NCBI GenBank assembly: GCA_027257055.1
Contig: JAPVLO010000059.1
Span: forward strand, 1,550,001 to 1,614,000
Direction: 5' to 3'
Origin: Cephalopachus bancanus
Lineage: Eukaryota; Chordata; Mammalia; Primates; Tarsiidae
Length of the DNA stretch: 64,000 nt
Shown here: positions 58,300-64,000 of the stretch, piece after piece
Layout of the letters: the number at the start of each line of letters is the position of its first letter
Position numbering within the stretch: position 1 is the first letter of the stretch
Program-made: the position numbers and the translations under genes
Notes under the pieces: model-generated
Told to the model about the DNA's origin: nothing
The model's database searches: none
What the model saw: the letters and a program-made list of their open reading frames with translations, nothing else

Positions 58300-59624
58300 T
58301 GTGTCGATAGAAACCACACACAAACAGAAAGAGTACACATGCTTTAAGCACATTGCTTGTGATCCTATCAACAGTATCAAAGCTGTCCTTTGTAAACTCT
58401 GCTCTAGAACTGCTTCCTGTTTATGCTCTGTCCACGGGGAGTCTGGGCCACAGGGCTTGTTTGAACAACACTAAGATGCTGATCCAATTCAGGACCCTTT
58501 GAATGAGTTTTTAGCAATGGGAAACCTGGAAAGGCTCTGGTAGACAAGACTTGTGTCTTAGAAGATCCACCCGGGAGACCTGAAAAATAAAAATGCTGCA
58601 GTTTAGAGTCAAATTCTGCTTCCCTGAAGCAACCCAAGAACTCAGAGAGAAAGCCCTAATGATCTTAAGTAGTAGTTTATCTAAAAGGCACGATTTGCCT
58701 TGGGTGAACTTTAATGGGGAAGTTTCACTTCCCATGAACCTTCCAGATTACTTAGGCTGCCCTTAGGGGAAGGTGGTGAACTACTCATTAACACACCAGA
58801 AATGTAAGCTGTTCTTGCAGTGCCAGGCCTACCTGGCCCTTGCTCTAGAACATTGAACTAGACAGACCCCTTTACTGGCCTCATGGGGCACCAAGATAGG
58901 GAAGGTAGACACCAAATGGTGATTCTTAGTAAGATGGGATTACCAAATGGGAAGCGTGCTGGACAGGGCTAGTCTAGTTGCAAAGGCTTTTGAGAGTCAC
59001 CTTGGTTTCACAAACAGTGTCATAATAAAAAGTGACGGAGGAGAGGGTTTTATCTATGGCGCCTCCAACAAGGCTCTCCAAGAAGATGAGGGTTAGGTGG
59101 CTTAATAATGAGGAGAACAAGCTCCTTCAACTGCTTTGTGCCTCAGCTTCCCCCCCCCAAAATAGGAGTAAAAGAAGAATTGTGAGCAGTGATGTACATA
59201 GTAAGTGTGCCTGATGCATAGAATTTGCTGCTGCTGCTATTATCATTATTATTATTTTTAGGCTGGATGCACTGACCGACAGTGACCAATAACTGCCCCA
59301 CCGAGGTTGTTTCCAGGAATAAAGTACTTTTCCTATGTTCATAGTTTCCTAATGATCTGTATCATCTGTATCTTTTGGACTTAATGACCCTGTAAAAAGA
59401 TTAAGTTGTGATCAGAATTCAGATCCAAACCAGTAAATTCTAATGAAACATCCAAGCCTGGGGAGGAAATTTGGCTCCTTCAGTTCTAAAATGACCCAAA
59501 GTAATTCCTAATTCTCAGGGTTGTTGTAAGGCGTGAATACATTGTAAGCGGAGGTTTCTCATGGGTAAAAGTTAAGGTCTTACGGTAAAAAGCATGTGGT
59601 ACAGTCAAAATTAGCCTGGGACAT
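58300..59624. other. Unique or unclassified DNA
   Basis: No gene. A C9 run at about 59151-59159 and an imperfect TGC/TTA trinucleotide stretch at about 59229-59260 are the only notable local features. Confidence 0.4.
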
Positions 59625-59677
59625 GGTTGTCAGATTTAGCAAATAAAAACAAACACAGAACATTCAGGTCTTTCTTT

Positions 59678-59734
<57 letters not shown>

Positions 59735-59860
59735 TTTCTTTCATATAAGGATGTGTCATACATTATTTGGGACATACTTATACTAAAAAATTATTTGTTT
59801 ATCTAAAAATTCAAATTTAATTGGGCTTCTTGTATTTTACCTGTCAACTCAACCTAAGAG
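59625..59860. repeat. Palindromic MITE-like repeat with inserted microsatellite
   Basis: The left end GGTTGTCAGATTTAGCAAATA and right-side AAATTCAAATTTAATTGGGC and CTTGTATTTTACCTGTCAAC are roughly inverse. The middle has GGGACATACTTATACTAAAA and AATTATTTGTTTATCT. I remember this palindromic pattern from mammalian interspersed repeats but cannot name it. The TTTC tract interrupts the left arm. Confidence 0.5.
59670..59742. repeat. (TTTC)n microsatellite
   Basis: About 70 bp of TTTC units with one short interruption near the end. Confidence 0.95.
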
Positions 59861-61085
59861 ACCCGTTTAAAAAGTTGTCATAGGAAGTACTTAACTTGGT
59901 CGTCACTAAGCCTATCTGTGAATACTAGAAAAGGTAGGGGAGATCTTCCAAAGGAAGATCAAATTCAAGGCTAGTATTTTGTGCACTCTAGGGTTTATTA
60001 TTATTGCATGGAATACAGTATAAACCACCAGCACTATTCTAATTCCATATTTATCAATTCTAAGATGCAGACCTTTTCATATTTTAATATATCTGAAATC
60101 GGAATGTGTCCTATAACCAACAGTGTGTAATAATTTAATTGACAGTGTTTTTGTTTCTTAGTAATACGTAAAATAATACCACTTTGTCCAAATGACTGTG
60201 TCTGGGGTTCAGTGCACCATAGTTTTCCATCTCTTCTCCCTGAAGTTAAGTCACATAAGTTAAATGTGGCTCAGCTTGCTGTGAAAATACTCAGTGCCAA
60301 GGCTGATGTAATACATGTTGGTTTCCTTCTGATGCAACAATAAAAGTCAAAACTGTTTTCATAGACACTTTGTTCTTTGGAGGAAAGAGCATGCCAAAGT
60401 GACAAAGTTTGTAAAACTTCAACCAAAGTCTTTATTCATGTTCAACAGATTGAAGTCTGTGATGGCTCCTCCAAGTAAACTCTATTCTACACAGCTTTGA
60501 AAAGTGGTTTTAAAAAATGTATCTGCAGTCATCCCACTTTATCTGCTTGAAATGATATTTGGGGAAGGTAGTGTTAACAGGATTTCTGATTGAAGTACTG
60601 ATACGTGTTGATTTTGATGTTGTGCTCCTCCTGTGCATTGAGTGTGTTATCACAAGGTATACAGGGCAATGATTAATTCCCTGCTGTAATGCTCAGACTG
60701 CCTTGCTATTGACATTTTTATAACTTTGTAATGGAATACAGTAGGAAGAATGACTCACAATAATTTAAATGTTTTTCAGAATTTGGAACTAACCTGCAGT
60801 AAAATGCCAAATTGTCTTCGAGAGGGAGAAAACTAATATAATGCTTTTCTTAAAGAAGCAAGTGGCTGAATATAAACTTGGGTGTTTCTACAGAATAGCC
60901 TACTTCATTATTATTGGGTTTATAAAACAATATAGAGAAGCAGAGAGTTTAAATAAACCATTTCTTATGAGTTGATGGTTCTATTTACACAGAAGTTTGT
61001 ATAAATAAAGTCTCAAAAGGAAAATAGTTGCATTGGATAGGGAACTAAATCTTTAATTTGTTTTAGATCTGGTTCTTTGCTATTA
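59861..61085. other. Unique DNA, possibly conserved non-coding
   Basis: No repeat features. 60560-60960 is AT-rich and free of recognisable transposons, with TAAT-type motifs (GATTAATTCCC, ACAATAATTTAAATG). Confidence 0.35.
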
Positions 61086-61086
61086 C

Positions 61087-61460
61087 TTTCAATTCAACCA
61101 GCAAACAGTTGATGAGCACACGATATATTTCAGGATTTGTTCTAGGTCTTACGAAAGATATAAGCCAAAGATCTTGGCCTCCTCAGGTTTCCCTGCTCAA
61201 CAGGGCAGGCAGATTCATGCACATATAATTTAATATTGGCCAAACTGGTATGAGTACTGGACTAGAAGTTCCATCAAAGTGTTCTCAGAATATTTGAAGA
61301 TGAGAGAAAATCATTCTTGCTGGAAAGAGGGGTCTTGACTTTAAAAAAAAAAATCAGGGATTTGAACTGGGCTTAAAAGATGGTGATGGAATTTTGAGGA
61401 AAGTGTTATTCTAGGCAATGGGAGCAGCTTCAGCAAACATACAATGAGTGTACCAGTTCT
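61087..61460 (-). repeat. L2-like LINE remnant, antisense
   Basis: AATTCAACCAGCAAACAGTT, TGATGAGCACACGATATAT and GATTTGTTCTAGGTCTTACG, followed by later L2-like blocks such as GGGCTTAAAAGATGG and TATTCTAGGCAATGGGAGC. Diverged, with an A11 run. Confidence 0.5.
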
Positions 61461-62204
61461 CCTGCAACTTGTGGCCATGTTGGCTTCACCAACAAACTGC
61501 AGCACTCTTTCCCAATGAATCCTGATATGGCATTCGAGGCAGCTATTGACACGTATCCACGTAATTAAGGAAGCTGAAACTTAGTTATACTTTGAGAAAC
61601 CTTTACATTCTATTGTTTCAAGGCGGGATACACACCCCCACGTTCCAGAATATGGTCTCCAGTTCCACAAATGCAAAGCTGCAATCAGCTTTGAATCCTA
61701 TTGAGACAAAGTCATTCCCTTTCCATTGTCTTTCAGTCTTTCTGACTGATCAAGAAGAAAATCTCAGCAGTTTTAGTATGTCCTTAACCTGACACCAGCA
61801 CGATCTCTAACACACAGAGCAGTCATCTAGACTCTAGCTAGAAGACAATAAGATTGTTTTGCTTAGATCATATTTGGCTTCAGAGTCATCTCCCATTTAT
61901 GGTAAGTTATCTCAAGACTCATTTTAAAGTAAATTTATTCAAGTTTTAAAAAAAGGGCCAATTAAAAAATATATATGCAATGAAACAGTGTGGAAATATG
62001 ACATTAAACATGGCATTAACATCTGGGGAAATGGCCCTTGGGGAAGAAAACAGAGCTGAGGAGGGAGAAGGTGACTTGAGATGTGAGGCTGAGCATGGGC
62101 CTTGCACTTGGGGGCATGAGCACAGCACTTGAGGGTGGCACTTTTTCTACTAAATTCTAGAAGACTTCAGAATTTTTTTTTTTGACAGATGCTTGGGAGT
62201 TAAA

Positions 62205-62580
62205 ATAATTTCATCTTATAAGAGTTCCAAAGAAAAACAGAGTATAGCAATTTGCAAGGATGGTAGAACATTGGGTAGGGCAGGTTTTAAAGGTAGGCTT
62301 CAATGAAGAGGTGACATTTGAGCTGAAATGTGAATAATGAGGAGTCAGTTAAGCAAGGGTGACACAGGAAAGAGGATCAAGCAGAAGGATCCCAAGTGCA
62401 TCTTCAAGGAAACTTGGTGGTTGAGTAATTGGATAGAAGAAGAGTGGGAGAAAGGCCTCAGGGGGGAATGGGAGATCATCTGTGGCCTGTAGGCAGGGCT
62501 GAGAAGTTTGGAGTTTATTTCTGGTGTAATGAGAAGATATTAAAAGGCCAGACAGGGAGGTAAAAGGACTACAGTAATTT
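62205..62580 (-). repeat. L2 LINE remnant, antisense
   Basis: GAAGAGGTGACATTTGAGCT, GAAATGTGAATAATGAGGAG, GGCTGAGAAGTTTGGAGT and GAGAAGATATTAAAAGGCC fit the reverse of an L2 region. The 171-codon minus ORF over it (62864-62349) is not a gene. Confidence 0.55.
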
Positions 62581-63228
62581 CTCATAAAGAATAGTCTGAC
62601 TGGAGAATGAACTTGGGGTGAGAAAGCAACTGCAGTAGAGAAGAAATTATGGGAGCGGGGCTGGTGTGGTTCAAAAAGGGGCCCAGTGGTCCCATCAACC
62701 AGCGTTGTGGCCAGTGAGCGAGAAAAGTATGGTGCCTCACTATAGATGGGCCTTCTCCCCTGGCAGCTTTCTTCTGGGAGTTTGTCTGTAAAGCACGCAT
62801 GGATGCTGGCTCCCCTGCCAAGGTGACTGTCAACCAGTGTGGAAATCACTCTGTTCCTGCTCAATGTCTATTCCAGTGCTCTCCAGCCATTCACTTCCAC
62901 AAGTCCCTGAGAAGCCTTCCTGGATCACTCCGATAGGCACTGGGTTATGTTCTTTACTTTCAGATGCTTTCTTACTTTCTCTAGCACTCCCTCTCCCCAC
63001 CCTTTCAGTACACATTTCCTGCCAGATACCAAGTGTCCTTTCTCTGTGTGCTGGATGTTGAGCAGATTGTCACTCACTTCAGACCTTCTTGGTGGCCTAA
63101 TGAATCATCCCTTGCTTTCACTTGAGGCAGAAAATGGTCTTGGACTATCAAACCTCTAGTTGTCACTTGTACTCCCTGAGAACCCAGAGATTCTGCACAC
63201 ATTTCTTTGTATTCAAATATGTTCATTG
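62581..63228. other. Unclassified, L2-like in part
   Basis: 62830-63160 is CT-rich (CACTCCCTCTCCCCACCC) and may be a sense L2 remnant, but the match is weak. Confidence 0.3.
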
Positions 63229-63231
63229 CCA

Positions 63232-63529
63232 GGCCGGGCACAGTGGCTCATGTCCATAATTCTAGCACTTTGAAAGGCTAAGGCAAGAGGATTGCTTGAG
63301 CCCAGGAGTTCAAGACTAGCCTGGGCAACATAACAAGACCTTATCTCTACAAAAAATTTAAAAACTTATACGGGTGTGGTGGTGTGCACCTGTAGTCCCA
63401 GCTACTCAGGAGGCTGAGGTGGAAGGATCGCCTGAGCCCAGGAGGTCAAGGCTGTGGTGAGCCATGATTGTGCTGCTACACTCCAGTTTGGGTGTCAGAG
63501 TGAGACCCTGACTCAAAAAAATAAAAATA
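63232..63529 (+). mobile_element. AluJ-like SINE (older dimer)
   Basis: GGCCGGGCACAGTGGCTCAT, GCTTGAGCCCAGGAGTTCA, a CTACAAAAAATTTAAAAAC linker, GAGCCCAGGAGGTCAAGGC and GAGTGAGACCCTGACTC. It lacks the ACAATAAAT linker and the CAGCAGGTCGAGG right arm of the other copies, so it belongs to an older type. A duplication, AAATATGTTCATTG at 63215-63228 and AAATACGTTCATTG at 63530-63543, has one difference. Confidence 0.9.
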
Positions 63530-63543
63530 AAATACGTTCATTG

Positions 63544-64000
63544 TTTCCTTTCTCACTCTCTATGTGAGGGATCATGTGAGCTGCAGCCTTGGACTAATCA
63601 CTAGGTTGTGAGACCTCTATGTGCAAAAAAATTACTTTGGGGTCCCTCTATTCACTGCAAAGGTTTCAAATCCCAGTTCTTCACCCTTTTATGGAGAAAA
63701 ATTCAGGTAATCAATGGAGCATTAATCATTTGATTAGTTGCCAAAGCTTTGCTTAAGCATAACCTGCTTGAGTAAAATGCAAATTTTTTTTAGTTCTGTC
63801 TGTGGGGCTGAAAATGCTGAAATAAGCTCTTATATTAATTAGTGGCATACCACTTTCAAGGAGTATAGAGTGTTGATGTTTAAGAATTTGTAACCCCCAA
63901 AAGTATTTATTAACTAGAAAATCACAGCACTGGAAAATAATTATGCCAAGCCACTGTACTATAACAGAACCCAATTGCTTATCCAATTATACATTAAAGT
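63544..64000. other. Unique or unclassified DNA
   Basis: No gene or named repeat to the right edge. Confidence 0.45.

Noticed and set aside
62349..62864. 171-codon minus-strand ORF
   Set aside because: It lies over antisense L2-like sequence, has no domain that I recognise, and overlaps other ORFs of equal quality.

Overview
The window looks like nuclear DNA of a primate, most likely a strepsirrhine (lemur-type). It carries many dimeric Alu SINEs with an odd shared set of features: an ACAATAAATCAAAAAATTAGC-like linker, a CCCAGCAGGTCGAGG right arm and a GACTCCAACTCAAAA end. These differ from the usual human forms. It also carries primate-type L1, MaLR LTRs (MLT1/MST), MIR, L2 and MER5/MER20-type elements. 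Species and chromosome cannot be fixed from sequence alone.

I see no convincing intact protein-coding gene, structural RNA gene, CpG island, CRISPR array or operon. The window reads as intergenic or intronic DNA. Weak exon-like candidates are a minus-strand ORF with a downstream poly(A) signal at the left edge (207-497), an exon-like ORF at 9781-10091 (+), and two minus-strand exon-like stretches near 55.86-56.53 kb.

Layout. 1-5.3 kb: possible transcript end, L2, an MST-type LTR, MIR, two LTR-like poly(A) ends and one Alu. 5.3-11.4 kb: Alus and MIRs (one MIR split by an Alu), a 5'-truncated L1 and a FLAM-like monomer. 11.7-15.9 kb: a MER20-like element, an MLT1B-like LTR, and a mosaic of short inverted and direct copies of neighbouring sequence at 12.89-13.28 kb. 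16-26 kb: mostly unique or ancient-repeat DNA with hAT MITEs, MIR, L2 and one antisense Alu. 26.2-46.7 kb: a nest of L1 elements about 20 kb long. An old antisense L1 is broken by a sense L1 (itself hit by a retrocopied LTR end), an Alu and an MLT1A LTR. It is followed by a second antisense L1 that is split by a later, near full-length antisense L1 of about 7 kb. 46.7-64 kb: unique DNA with Alus, MIR, MER5A, an ERV-like LTR, a palindromic repeat containing a TTTC microsatellite, L2 remnants and an AluJ-like element.

The strongest observation is the 12.89-13.28 kb mosaic. At least six adjoining blocks of 23 to about 190 bp each match another site between 11.76 and 15.84 kb, most of them inverted. 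This is the pattern left by serial replication template switching. Repeat family names below are from memory of consensus sequences, not from a database search.
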